Shown one piece after another: positions 42,189 through 52,672 of a stretch of DNA of 64,000 bases. This DNA comes from Betaproteobacteria bacterium (GTDB lineage: Bacteria; Pseudomonadota; Gammaproteobacteria; Burkholderiales; SG8-39), in the NCBI GenBank assembly GCA_022340285.1, contig JAJDOG010000084.1:62001-126000 (forward strand), given 5' to 3'. The position numbers and the translations under genes were made by a program. A model generated the notes under the pieces. That model did not search any database, had not been told where the DNA came from, and saw nothing but the letters and a program-made list of their open reading frames with translations. Numbering within the stretch: the first letter of the stretch is position 1; each line of letters opens with the position of its first letter.

Positions 42189-43676
42189 TCAAGGCTGCTC
42201 CCACCCTCGCGCGCGCTCCACTGCGCGGCGCCAGTGCGCGATGCGCGCGCCGGATTCATCCCGCGCCATGGTCGGCACGAAGCGCCGCTCGGCGCGCCAC
42301 TGCGCCGCGATCTCGCGCCGATCGCGCCAGACGCCGGTGGCGATCCCGGCGAGATACGCGGCGCCGAGCGCGGTGGTCTCCAGCACCCGTGGACGCACCA
42401 CCGGCACGCCGAGTAGATCGGCCTGGAATTGCATGAGCAGGTCGTTCGCCGCCGCGCCGCCGTCGACGCGGAGCTCGCTCAGCTGCGTCCCCGCATCCTG
42501 CTGCATGGCGCCGAGCACTTCCGCCGACTGAAACGCGATCGACTCGAGCGCCGCGCGTGCGATGTGCGCCTCGGTACTGCCACGCGTGAGTCCGACGATC
42601 GTGCCGCGCGCGTGCGGATCCCAGTGCGGCGCGCCCAGGCCGACGAAGGCGGGCACGAAGAAAACGCCGCCGGCGTCCGGCACGCGCCCGGCGAGTTCCT
42701 CGATGTCCACCGACGCCTTGATCATCCTCAGCCCGTCGCGCAGCCACTGCACGACGGCGCCAGCTACGAAGACGCTTCCTTCCAGCGCGTATTCCGGCGC
42801 GTCGACCTCCGCCGCGCGGGTGGTGACGAGGCCGTGCTGCGACACGATGCGCTCGCCACCGCAGTGAAGAAGCATGAAGCAGCCGGTGCCGTAAGTGTTC
42901 TTGGCCATGCCGGGCGCATGGCATCCCTGGCCGAAAAGTGCCGCCTGCTGGTCCCCAGCGACTCCGGCGATGCGCACCCGCGCGCCGAGCAGATCGGCGT
43001 CCGACTGGCCGAAGTCGCCCGAGGACGGCCTCACCTCGGGCAGTATTGCGCGCGGCACGCCCAGGAGGTCGAGCAGCTCCGCGTCCCATTCGCCGCGCAC
43101 GATGTCGTACAGCATCGTTCGCGAGGCATTGGATACGTCGGTGACGTGCAGCGCGCCGCCCGTCAGCTTCCACATCAACCAGGTGTCGATGGTGCCGAAT
43201 GCGAGCTTGCCTGCCTCGGCGCGCGTGCGCGCGCCCGCGACGTGCTCGAGCAGCCACGCGATCTTGGTTGCGGAGAAGTACGGATCGATGACGAGGCCCG
43301 TGCGGGATCGCACGAGGGCTTCGTGACCCGCTTGCCGGAGGCGCTCGCAGTGCTCTGCCGTGCGCCGATCCTGCCAGACGATCGCGTTGTGGATCGGCTT
43401 GCCGGTGGCGCGATCCCAGATCAACGCGGTCTCGCGCTGGTTGGTGATGCCGATCGCAGCGAGATCCGCCGCCTTCACGTTCGCGTGCTCGAGGGCCCCG
43501 CGCGCGCACTCCATCTGCGTGCGCCAGATCTCCTCCGGGTCGTGCTCGACCCAGCCCGGCCGGGGATACAGCTGGGGAAACTCGGACTGCGTCACGCCGA
43601 GCGAGCGCGCATGCTCGTCGAACACGATCGCGCGCGAGCTCGTCGTGCCTTGATCGAGCGCGAGCACAAAGCTCAT
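42189..43676 (-). CDS. glpK: Glycerol kinase
   Basis: 495 aa, usual length. FGGY kinase with [17 protein letters not shown] (phosphate-binding), the glycerol-site motif [13 protein letters not shown], and [24 protein letters not shown] and [21 protein letters not shown] at the C-terminal half. It phosphorylates glycerol to glycerol-3-phosphate. No glpF, glpD or glpR is next to it; 28 bases separate it from the upstream-coded epimerase. Confidence 0.96.
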   Translation of the reverse strand: MSFVLALDQGTTSSRAIVFDEHARSLGVTQSEFPQLYPRPGWVEHDPEEIWRTQMECARGALEHANVKAADLAAIGITNQRETALIWDRATGKPIHNAIVWQDRRTAEHCERLRQAGHEALVRSRTGLVIDPYFSATKIAWLLEHVAGARTRAEAGKLAFGTIDTWLMWKLTGGALHVTDVSNASRTMLYDIVRGEWDAELLDLLGVPRAILPEVRPSSGDFGQSDADLLGARVRIAGVAGDQQAALFGQGCHAPGMAKNTYGTGCFMLLHCGGERIVSQHGLVTTRAAEVDAPEYALEGSVFVAGAVVQWLRDGLRMIKASVDIEELAGRVPDAGGVFFVPAFVGLGAPHWDPHARGTIVGLTRGSTEAHIARAALESIAFQSAEVLGAMQQDAGTQLSELRVDGGAAANDLLMQFQADLLGVPVVRPRVLETTALGAAYLAGIATGVWRDRREIAAQWRAERRFVPTMARDESGARIAHWRRAVERARGWEQP

Positions 43677-43790
43677 AGCCGTTTTTCCCGCTGCATGGCT
43701 CGCAACGATACTAGCATCGCCGGACTTGCCGGTTGGGCGACGGCACCACTATGTTAAAATTTGCCGCTCTGCACAATCGGCAAGCGAATC

Positions 43791-44357
43791 ATGCCTCTGC
43801 CCGCTCCCGTCGCCTCCCGCGCACTCACCCACCGCCGCCGCATCCAGTTCGAGGGCTACGCCCGGGCGGACGGTCTGTACGACATCGAAGCGCATCTCTA
43901 CGACGTCAAGCCGATGGATTACGCGCTCTCGACCGGAACCCGGCCGGCGGGAACGCCGATCCACGACATGTGGATTCGCCTGACCCTCGACGCCGAGTAC
44001 CGCATCGTGGATGCCGTGGCGCGCACCGAGGCGATGCCCTATCCGGGTGTCTGCGAGCGCATCACGCCCGACTACCGCAAGCTTGTCGGCTTGAATCTGC
44101 TGCGAGGGTTCCGCAAGGCGGTGCATGACCTCTTCGCGCACGTGAAGGGCTGCACGCACCTGAACGAGATGCTGCTCCAGTTTCCTTCGGCGGCGATCCA
44201 GGCGCGCGCGGCGGAGCAGCCCGACAATGCGGACGGTCCCGGCGGCACGCAGCCCTTTCAGCTCGACCAGTGCCACGCGCTGGATACGCACGGTGAAATC
44301 GCGGAGCGTCACTACCCGAAGTGGTTCCGGGGCAAGCGCACCGAATCGGTGGGATGA
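43791..44357 (+). CDS. DUF2889 protein
   Basis: 188 aa from ATG 43791. Starts with a typical DUF2889 pattern (LTHRRRIQFEGYARADGLYDIEAHLYDVKP), then MWIRLTLDAEYRIVDAVARTEAMPYPGVC. Soluble; function unknown. It lies just before sucCD but with its own spacing (97 bases). Confidence 0.85.
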   Translation: MPLPAPVASRALTHRRRIQFEGYARADGLYDIEAHLYDVKPMDYALSTGTRPAGTPIHDMWIRLTLDAEYRIVDAVARTEAMPYPGVCERITPDYRKLVGLNLLRGFRKAVHDLFAHVKGCTHLNEMLLQFPSAAIQARAAEQPDNADGPGGTQPFQLDQCHALDTHGEIAERHYPKWFRGKRTESVG

Positions 44358-44454
44358 GGAACTCGCGGCGTTGAGCCGGATCAATGCCCCGCATCGGGCA
44401 TCAGCGTGAGACTCTGCACGCGCAGAGGGAAGGAACGAGAGGAGGACGGTTTCA

Positions 44455-45623
<1,169 letters not shown>

Positions 45624-45627
<4 letters not shown>

Positions 45628-46505
45628 GCATCCTGATCGACAAGGACACCCGCGTCGTCACGCAGGGCATCACCGGCAAGACCGGCCAGTTCCACACGCG
45701 CATGTGCCGTGAATACGCGAACGGACGCAACTGCTTCGTGGCCGGCGTTCATCCGAAGAAGGCCGGTGAGGATTTCGAGGGCATCCCGATCTTCGCGACG
45801 GTGAAGGACGCCAAGGCGAAGACGGGCGCCACCGTATCGGTGATCTACGTGCCGCCCGCCGGGGCGGCCGGCGCGATCTGGGAAGCGGTGGAGGCCGACC
45901 TCGACCTCGTGATCTGCATCACCGAAGGCATCCCGGTGCGCGACATGATCGAGGTGCGCGATCGGATGCGCAAGCAGAAGCGTCGTACCGTGCTCGTGGG
46001 TCCGAACTGTCCGGGTGTGATCACGCCGGACGAGATCAAGATCGGCATCATGCCAGGGCACATCCACAAGAAGGGGCGCATCGGCGTGGTATCGCGGTCT
46101 GGAACGCTCACCTACGAGGCCGTCGGGCAGCTCACCGAGATCGGGCTCGGGCAGTCATCCGCGGTTGGCATCGGCGGCGATCCGGTGAACGGCATGAAGC
46201 ACATCGACGTGCTCAAGCTCTTCAACGACGATCCCGAAACCGATGCGGTGGTCATGATCGGCGAGATCGGCGGCTCGGACGAGGAGACCGCGGCGCTGTG
46301 GGCGAAGGACAATATGAAGAAGCCGGTCGTGGGATTCATCGCCGGTGTCACCGCGCCGCCCGGCAAGCGCATGGGCCACGCGGGTGCCATCATTTCCGGC
46401 GGCCAGGGCACTGCGCAGGAGAAGCTCGCCGTGATGGAATCCTGTGGGATCAAGGTGACCAAGAATCCGGCCGAAATGGGCAAGCTCCTCAAGTCGGTCC
46501 TGTAA
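45624..46505 (+). CDS. sucD: Succinyl-CoA synthetase alpha subunit
   Basis: 293 aa. CoA-binding Rossmann domain ([15 protein letters not shown]) and the phospho-histidine signature [21 protein letters not shown], in which the last His is the phosphorylated residue. Partner of SucC; ATGA overlap between the two genes. Confidence 0.98.
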
Positions 46506-46581
46506 CAGGGCGTTGAAAAATGCCCGCCGCTTCGGCTTCGAGTGACCAATTCAGCGCGCAAGGCAGACCCCGGTGTCACGA

Positions 46582-46639
46582 ACAAGGGGGAAAGCCCCCT
46601 TGTATATCCCCCGGAACGAACAAGGGGCACGCCCCTTGT
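46582..46639. repeat. Two tandem palindromic hairpin repeats
   Basis: Unit 1 (46582-46603) is ACAAGGGGG / CCCCCTTGT with a 4-base loop; unit 2 (46620-46639) is ACAAGGGG / CCCCTTGT with a 4-base loop. Each is preceded by GA and followed by TATATCCCCC, so the two units are direct copies ~37 bases apart with compensated stems. They fit a REP-like element or tandem terminator after sucD. A small GGGC/GCCC hairpin lies at 46508-46525. Confidence 0.6.
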
Positions 46640-46691
46640 ATATCCCCCCGCGCACGTGGGCAAAACTTCAAGACGCAACGCTAGAGGCGAG

Positions 46692-47612
46692 ATGGGAGTC
46701 GTTCGGGACGCTTTAGGCGTCGTGTCGAGACGCCGGTTTCTGCTGGGAGCAGGCGCCGCCGCGCTCGCCGGCTGCGCCGATTTCCAGATCCCCGGCGCAG
46801 CGACGGCGGTCGACCGCGGGCACGCCGAAGTACCGGGTGCCAGTCTTTACTACGAGACGGCCGGCAAGGGGCAGACCGTGGTGCTGATCCACGCATTCAT
46901 GCTCGACACCCGGACCTGGGACGATCAATTCGATGCCTATTCGCGAACCTACCGGGTGATCCGCTATGACGCGCGCGGATTCGGCCGTTCGAGCGTGCCG
47001 CACGCGGGCGAGCCCTATTCGCATTCCGACGACCTGGCCGCGCTGCTCGATCGGTTCCAGGCCGGACCGGCGCACGTGGTCGGCGTGTCGATGGGCGGAC
47101 GCTTCGCGCTGGATTTCGCGGTGACCTATCCCGACCGATTGCTCAGCCTGACGCTCATCGATCCGGTGGTCGGCGGATGGCCCTGGTCTCGCGAGTGGCT
47201 GGTGAGCTACGCCCCGATCCTGGCAGCGGCACGCCGCGGCGACATCCCTGCGGCGAAGGAAGCGTGGCTCGAGCATCCACTGTTCGCGCCGCTGCGCGAG
47301 AAGCCGGCGGTCGCGGCGCGCATGCGACGAATGGTCGACGACTACTCGGGTTGGCATCTGGTGAACCCGGACCCCGCGCGAGTGCCGCAGCCGCCGACGG
47401 TGTCGCAGCTGAGCAAGGTGGGCGCGCCGACTTACGTGCTCGTCGGCGAGCGGGACCTGCCCGAGTTTCAGATGATCGCCACGCACGTCGCGCGCGGCGT
47501 TCCGGGGGCAAAGCGGGAGACGCTCACCGGGGCCGGGCATCTGGCGAGCATGGAATCGCCGCAACGCGCCAACGAACTCGTGCTCGGATTTCTGGCGAGC
47601 CTGCAGGGCTGA
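46692..47612 (+). CDS. Alpha/beta hydrolase with Tat-type lipoprotein signal
   Basis: 306 aa from ATG 46692; a frame open from 46542 runs through the hairpin repeats and is rejected, and GTG 46719 is also possible. The N-terminus SRRRFLLGAGAAALAGC combines a twin-arginine motif with a lipobox (LAGC). Alpha/beta hydrolase fold: HAFMLDTRTWDDQ (oxyanion), GVSMGGR (nucleophile Ser), catalytic Asp near LVGERDLPEF and His in GAGHLASME. Substrate unknown; resembles 3-oxoadipate enol-lactonase-like hydrolases. Confidence 0.82.
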   Translation: MGVVRDALGVVSRRRFLLGAGAAALAGCADFQIPGAATAVDRGHAEVPGASLYYETAGKGQTVVLIHAFMLDTRTWDDQFDAYSRTYRVIRYDARGFGRSSVPHAGEPYSHSDDLAALLDRFQAGPAHVVGVSMGGRFALDFAVTYPDRLLSLTLIDPVVGGWPWSREWLVSYAPILAAARRGDIPAAKEAWLEHPLFAPLREKPAVAARMRRMVDDYSGWHLVNPDPARVPQPPTVSQLSKVGAPTYVLVGERDLPEFQMIATHVARGVPGAKRETLTGAGHLASMESPQRANELVLGFLASLQG

Positions 47613-47622
47613 CACGGGGGCG

Positions 47623-47665
47623 TTGACCTCGGTCAAGCGTGCGCCTTCGCGCTTCGCGATAACAT
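47623..47665 (+). promoter_or_regulatory. DNR/FNR-type box and -10 of the formate dehydrogenase operon
   Basis: TTGAC-CTCG-GTCAA (47623-47636), a symmetric variant of TTGAT-N4-ATCAA, is followed by TAACAT (47660-47665). This predicts a start near 47672 with the box at about -42. The spacing supports a real class II promoter for the downstream genes (start 47713). Confidence 0.55.
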
Positions 47666-47712
47666 GATTGTCTTGCTGGTGGCGCAGCGGCGAAACAGCG
47701 AAAAGGCAATAG

Positions 47713-49470
47713 ATGAACGACCGCGTCGAGCGCGGGGCAGTCCCGCTCAAGGAGATCAGGTTCCGGGCCACCCCGAAGGGCCGCCAGGTGGAACCGCAGG
47801 CTCTCGCCGACGTTCGGCGCCTGCTCGATGGCGCACCGCGCCGCCGCGATCTCCTCATCGAGCACTTGCATCGCATCCAGGATCGCTACGGACAGCTCGC
47901 CGATCGGCATCTCGTCGCGCTGGCGCAGGAAATGAGCATGGCGCTCGCCGAGGTCTACGAGGTCGCGACCTTCTATCATCATTTCGACGTGGTGCAGGAC
48001 GGTTCGGACGCGCCGCCTGCAATCACCGTGCGGGTCTGCGACTCAGTGGCCTGCGAGCTGGCCGGCGCGCGCGAGCTCCTGCAAAGGCTGCCCGGAATTC
48101 TCGGCAAGGGCGTGCGCGTTCTACCGGCGCCGTGCATCGGACGTTGCGAGGCGGCACCCGCCGTGGCGGTGGGCCGCCATCCCGTGTTGCGCGCGACGCC
48201 CGACGCCGTGAAGGCGCTTGTCGCGAAGCGCTCCGTCGAACATCCGCCCGCGACACCCGTCAAGAATGCGCGTGAGATCAACCCCGCGGTCTACGCACCC
48301 GCGGACCGGGTGAGCCCCGGGTTCATCGACTATAAGGCTTATCGCGCATCGGGCGGGTACCGGCTGATCGCCGAGTGCCTGCGTGGCAAGCGCACGCGCG
48401 AGGACGTCACGAAAACGATGGAGGACGCGGGCCTGCGGGGGCTGGGCGGCGCGGGATTTCCCGCAGGGCGCAAATGGCGCATCGTCGCGGCAGAACCGAC
48501 CCCGCGGCTGATGGCGGTGAACATCGACGAGGGCGAACCGGGTACGTTCAAGGATCGCTATTACCTCGAGCGCGACCCGCATCGGTTCCTCGAAGGCATG
48601 CTCGTCGCCGCGTGGGCCGCCGGCGTCGGCGAGATCTATGTTTACCTGCGCGACGAGTATGCGGGCTGTCGGGCGATTCTCGAGCAGGAGCTGGCGAAGC
48701 TCGTCGCGGATCCGCCGTGCGCACTGCCGCCGATCCAGCTGCGACGCGGCGCGGGGGCGTACATCTGCGGCGAGGAATCGGCCATGATCGAATCGATCGA
48801 AGGCAAGCGCGGCATGCCGCGCTTGCGGCCACCCTATGTCGCGCAGGTCGGGCTCTTCGACTACCCGACACTCGAGCACAACATGGAGACCGTGTACTGG
48901 GTGCGCGAGATCATCGAGCGAGGCGCGGACTGGTTCGCCGGCCACGGGCGCCATGGACGGAAAGGGTTGCGCTCGTTTTCGGTCTCGGGTCGGGTGAAGC
49001 GCCCGGGCGTGCACCTCGCCCCGGCGGGGATCACGGTGCGCGAGCTGATCGACGAGCATTGCGGCGGAATGCTCGAGGGCCACACGTTCTACGCATACCT
49101 TCCGGGCGGTGCTTCAGGTGGGATCCTGCCCGCCTCCATGGGCGACATTCCGCTCGATTTCGACACGCTCAACGAGCACGGCTGCTTCATCGGTTCCGCG
49201 GCGATCGTGATCCTGTCGCAACGCGACCGCGCGACGGACGCGGCGCGCAACCTCATTCGATTCTTCCGCGACGAGTCGTGCGGGCAATGCACGCCGTGTC
49301 GCGTCGGCACGGCGAAGGCGCTCGCGCTCATGGAGCGCGAGAAGTGGGACACGGCGCTGCTCGAGGAGCTCTGCCAGGCGATGGGCGACGCCTCGATCTG
49401 CGGTCTCGGGCAGGCGGCTCCGAATCCCATCCGGTGCGTGGTGAAATACTTTCCGCACGAGCTGGAATGA
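47713..49470 (+). CDS. fdsB: NAD-linked formate dehydrogenase diaphorase subunit, NuoE-NuoF fusion
   Basis: 585 aa. The N-terminal NuoE/FdsG-like part (~1-165) holds a thioredoxin-like [2Fe-2S] site (CDSVAC...CIGRC). The NuoF-like part (~200-585) has the FMN/NADH site GLRGLGGAGFPAGRKW and NIDEGEPGTFKDRYYLE, and a [4Fe-4S] motif CGQCTPCRVG with a distal Cys. It passes electrons from formate to NAD+. In Fds enzymes NuoE and NuoF are usually separate; here they are one chain. Operon with the molybdenum subunit 53 bases downstream. Symbol by similarity. Confidence 0.9.
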   Translation: MNDRVERGAVPLKEIRFRATPKGRQVEPQALADVRRLLDGAPRRRDLLIEHLHRIQDRYGQLADRHLVALAQEMSMALAEVYEVATFYHHFDVVQDGSDAPPAITVRVCDSVACELAGARELLQRLPGILGKGVRVLPAPCIGRCEAAPAVAVGRHPVLRATPDAVKALVAKRSVEHPPATPVKNAREINPAVYAPADRVSPGFIDYKAYRASGGYRLIAECLRGKRTREDVTKTMEDAGLRGLGGAGFPAGRKWRIVAAEPTPRLMAVNIDEGEPGTFKDRYYLERDPHRFLEGMLVAAWAAGVGEIYVYLRDEYAGCRAILEQELAKLVADPPCALPPIQLRRGAGAYICGEESAMIESIEGKRGMPRLRPPYVAQVGLFDYPTLEHNMETVYWVREIIERGADWFAGHGRHGRKGLRSFSVSGRVKRPGVHLAPAGITVRELIDEHCGGMLEGHTFYAYLPGGASGGILPASMGDIPLDFDTLNEHGCFIGSAAIVILSQRDRATDAARNLIRFFRDESCGQCTPCRVGTAKALALMEREKWDTALLEELCQAMGDASICGLGQAAPNPIRCVVKYFPHELE

Positions 49471-49523
49471 CCCGCTTGACGGGTTCAAAATAGCAGGCGC
49501 ACAGCAGTAGCACAGGAGTAGGA

Positions 49524-52334
49524 ATGGACCGAATCAGCACAGCCCAGACGGCAGCCATGCCGGTCGAGTTCAAGCTGAACGGCCGGAGCGTCGTCGGTCG
49601 CACGGACGAGACGATCCTGCAAACGGCGCAGCAGTACGGCATCGAGGTCCCGCGCCTCTGCTACAAGCAGGGTCTGCGCCCGGATGGAAACTGCCGGGCC
49701 TGCGTCGTCGAGATCAAGGGCGAGCGGGTGCTTGCGCCATCCTGCTGCCGCTATCCGCAGGCCGGGATGGAGGTCACGACCGACAGCGCGCGTGCACGCG
49801 CATCGCAGAAGATGGTCGTCGAGCTGCTGCTCTCGGACGTGACGGAGGAAACGCGCACGCTCGAATCCGAGCTCGGCCACTGGGCCCGGACGCTCGAGAT
49901 CGGTGCGCCCCGGTTCCCGCGTCGCACGCAGCCAGCGGCGGATCTCTCGCACCCGGCGATTGCGGTCAATCTCGACGCGTGCATCCAGTGCACGCGCTGC
50001 CTGCGTGCCTGCCGCGAAGAGCAGGTGAACGATGTGATCGGCTACGCGTTCCGCGGGGAGCACTCGAAGATCGTCTTCGACTTCGACGATCCGATGGGGC
50101 GATCGACCTGCGTCGCCTGCGGCGAGTGCGTGCAGGCGTGCCCGACCGGCGCGTTGATGCCCGCGCGCGACGCGGCCCTCGAAGTCGCCGACCGGACGGT
50201 CGACTCGGTGTGCCCCTACTGCGGTGTGGGCTGCCAGCTCACCTATCACGTGAAGGACAACCGGATCCTGCACGTCGAGGGGCGCGACGGTCCCGCGAAC
50301 CTCTCCCGCCTTTGCGTGAAGGGGCGCTACGGCTTCGACTACGCCCATCACCGGCAGCGGCTCACGAAGCCGCTCATCCGCAAGGCCCACGCGCCGAAAT
50401 CAGGCGATTTCACGATCGACCCGGAGAACTGGCGGGAGATATTCCGGGAGGCGACGTGGGAGGAGGCGCTGGACGCGGCCGCGGGCGGACTGACGCGCAT
50501 CCGCGCGGAGCACGGCAAGTCCGCACTTGCGGGCTTCGGCTCGGCCAAGGGCACCAACGAGGAGGCGTATCTCTTCCAGAAGCTCGTTCGCACGGGATTC
50601 GGGTCGAACAACGTCGATCACTGCACGCGGCTTTGCCATGCATCGAGCGTCGCGGCCCTGATGGAGGGCATCAATTCGGGCGCGGTCTCGAATCCGGTCC
50701 GCGACGTCACGAAGGCCGACGTGGTCTTGCTCATCGGTGCGAATCCGACCGTGAACCATCCGGTCGCCGCGACCTGGATGAAGAACGCCATGAAGCGCGG
50801 CACGCGATTCATCGTCGCGGATCCGCGCCGCACCGAGCTCGCGCGCCTCGCCTGGCACTTCCTGCAGTTCAAGGCGGACACCGACGTTGCGCTGCTCAAC
50901 GCGATGCTGCACACGATCGTCGAGGAAGGGCTCGTCAACGAGACGTTCGTGCGTGACCGGACGTCCGGCTACGAGGCACTCGCCGCCAACGTGAAGGCTT
51001 TCAGCCCCGAGCTGATGGCTCCGGTTTGCGGCATCCCCGCCGACACGATACGCGAGGTGGCCCGCGCCTATGCGACGTCGAAGGCCTCCATGATTCTCTG
51101 GGGCATGGGCATCTCCCAGCATATTCATGGCACCGACAACGCGCGTTGCCTGATCGCGCTCGCGATGGCGACCGGGCAGATCGGCCGTCCCGGCACGGGG
51201 CTGCATCCGCTGCGCGGTCAGAACAACGTGCAGGGCGCCTCGGACTCGGGGTTGATCCCGATGGTCTATCCGGACTATCAGCGCGTCGACAATCCCGAGG
51301 CGAAAGCGCGGTTCGAGAAGCTCTGGGGTCTCGACCTCGATCCGAAGCCTGGCCTGACGGTGGTCGAGATCGTGAACGCCGCGTGCGAAGGAAAGATCCG
51401 CGGCATGTACATCATGGGCGAGAACCCGGCGCTCTCCGATCCCGATGCGCATCATGCTCGCGAAGGCCTTGCGAATCTCGAGCACCTGGTGGTGCAGGAC
51501 ATCTTCCTCACCGAGACGGCATACCTCGCGGACGTCGTGCTGCCGGCGACCGCGTGGCCGGAGAAGGTGGGCACGGTGACGAACACCGACCGCCTCGTGC
51601 AGCTCGGCCGCAAGGCGATCGAGCCGCCCGGCGAAGCACGCGAGGACCTCCTGATCATTGTCGAGATGGCCAAGCGCCTCGGCCTCCCGTGGACGTATGC
51701 GCACCCGCGCGAAGTCTTCGACGAGATGCGCCAGTGCATGGATTCGATCGCCGGCATCACGTGGGAGCGCCTCGAGCGAGATTCCGCGGTCACCTATCCC
51801 TGCGAGAACGAGGGCGATCCAGGCGAGCCCGTGGTCTTCACCGAACATTTCCCGACCGCCACCGGCCGGGCCAAGTTCGTGCCGGCGGACCTGATCTCGG
51901 CTGCCGAACGGCCGGACCGGAACTACCCGACGGTGCTCATCACGGGCCGCCAGCTCGAGCATTGGCACACCGGCGCGATGACGCGCCGCGCAGGCGTGCT
52001 GGACGCGATCGAGCCGGAGCCCATGGCGTCCTTCCATCCCCTCGAGCTCGACCGGCTGGGCGCGAAGCCGGGCGAGATCGTGACGGTCGCGTCGCGCCGG
52101 GGAAGCATTTCGCTCTATGCGCGCGCCGACGAGGCGACCCCGCAAGGCGCGGTATTCATTCCGTTCTGCTATTACGAGGCGGCCGCCAACACGCTCACCA
52201 ACCCCGCGCTGGATCCGTTCGGCAAGATTCCCGAATTCAAGTATTGCGCGGTGCGGGTCACCCGGGGCGGCAAGAAGCCGAAGCACGCGAGCTACGGCGG
52301 CGGCCAAGCGTTGCGCGCCGCCCAGACCGCCTGA
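49524..52334 (+). CDS. fdsA: Formate dehydrogenase, molybdenum alpha subunit
   Basis: 936 aa. N-terminal [2Fe-2S] NuoG-like domain (CYKQGLRPDGNCRACVVE...CC), His/Cys and two [4Fe-4S] motifs (CIQCTRCLRAC, CVACGECVQACP), the Mo-bis-MGD domain cluster CPYCGVGCQLTYHV, and the active-site region NVDHCTRLCHASSV with Cys, not selenocysteine, as Mo ligand; C-terminal MGD-binding domain near residue 800-900. It oxidises formate to CO2. No fdhD/fdsC maturation gene lies within this window. Likely the terminal step of the one-carbon route encoded downstream. Confidence 0.94.
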   Translation: MDRISTAQTAAMPVEFKLNGRSVVGRTDETILQTAQQYGIEVPRLCYKQGLRPDGNCRACVVEIKGERVLAPSCCRYPQAGMEVTTDSARARASQKMVVELLLSDVTEETRTLESELGHWARTLEIGAPRFPRRTQPAADLSHPAIAVNLDACIQCTRCLRACREEQVNDVIGYAFRGEHSKIVFDFDDPMGRSTCVACGECVQACPTGALMPARDAALEVADRTVDSVCPYCGVGCQLTYHVKDNRILHVEGRDGPANLSRLCVKGRYGFDYAHHRQRLTKPLIRKAHAPKSGDFTIDPENWREIFREATWEEALDAAAGGLTRIRAEHGKSALAGFGSAKGTNEEAYLFQKLVRTGFGSNNVDHCTRLCHASSVAALMEGINSGAVSNPVRDVTKADVVLLIGANPTVNHPVAATWMKNAMKRGTRFIVADPRRTELARLAWHFLQFKADTDVALLNAMLHTIVEEGLVNETFVRDRTSGYEALAANVKAFSPELMAPVCGIPADTIREVARAYATSKASMILWGMGISQHIHGTDNARCLIALAMATGQIGRPGTGLHPLRGQNNVQGASDSGLIPMVYPDYQRVDNPEAKARFEKLWGLDLDPKPGLTVVEIVNAACEGKIRGMYIMGENPALSDPDAHHAREGLANLEHLVVQDIFLTETAYLADVVLPATAWPEKVGTVTNTDRLVQLGRKAIEPPGEAREDLLIIVEMAKRLGLPWTYAHPREVFDEMRQCMDSIAGITWERLERDSAVTYPCENEGDPGEPVVFTEHFPTATGRAKFVPADLISAAERPDRNYPTVLITGRQLEHWHTGAMTRRAGVLDAIEPEPMASFHPLELDRLGAKPGEIVTVASRRGSISLYARADEATPQGAVFIPFCYYEAAANTLTNPALDPFGKIPEFKYCAVRVTRGGKKPKHASYGGGQALRAAQTA

Positions 52335-52672
52335 GGGCCGCACAGCGCCGAGATTTGACGCGTCATCGATGGCGACATCATCGGGTCGATTCGCCGCTAG
52401 GGCCGGGAGCTTGCCCGGATCGAAGGAACGCATCTTGCGGTAAACGACGGCCAGGGCGCCGCTGCAAGGCATCGCTCGAGCGAGGTAGTGCCCCGGTCAA
52501 TCCCCCACTCGCATAGCTGAACAGTTGCCCCGGACGTCCGGCCTGCGCCCGAGCGCCGACCGCTTCCGCGCCGCTTCGCGACGGACCGCGTCGCCGGCCA
52601 GCACCCGGGACGCATTCAAGAGGAAAACGGATAATATACGACTAGCATACCAAGCGTAGCGCAGGGGGAATT
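52335..52672. other. Gene-free regulatory stretch before the methyl-transfer island
   Basis: 338 bases with no supportable ORF. The last 40 bases contain a TAATAT -10-like element and the first operator copy (52635-52649). The remainder is high-GC without a recognisable motif. Confidence 0.6.
52635..52649 (+). promoter_or_regulatory. Island operator 1 (panB-like gene)
   Basis: TATAC-GACTA-GCATA: imperfect inverted repeat of the YATAY-N5-RYATR type shared by four sites in this island. It overlaps a -10-like TAATAT (52632-52637) and ends 23 bases before the start codon, a repressor position. Confidence 0.6.

Noticed and set aside
46506-46530. Possible insertion sequence end (CAGGGCGTTGAAAAA)
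   Set aside because: Similar strings occur at ends of some transposons, but there is no transposase, second end or target duplication nearby; it only forms a small hairpin.
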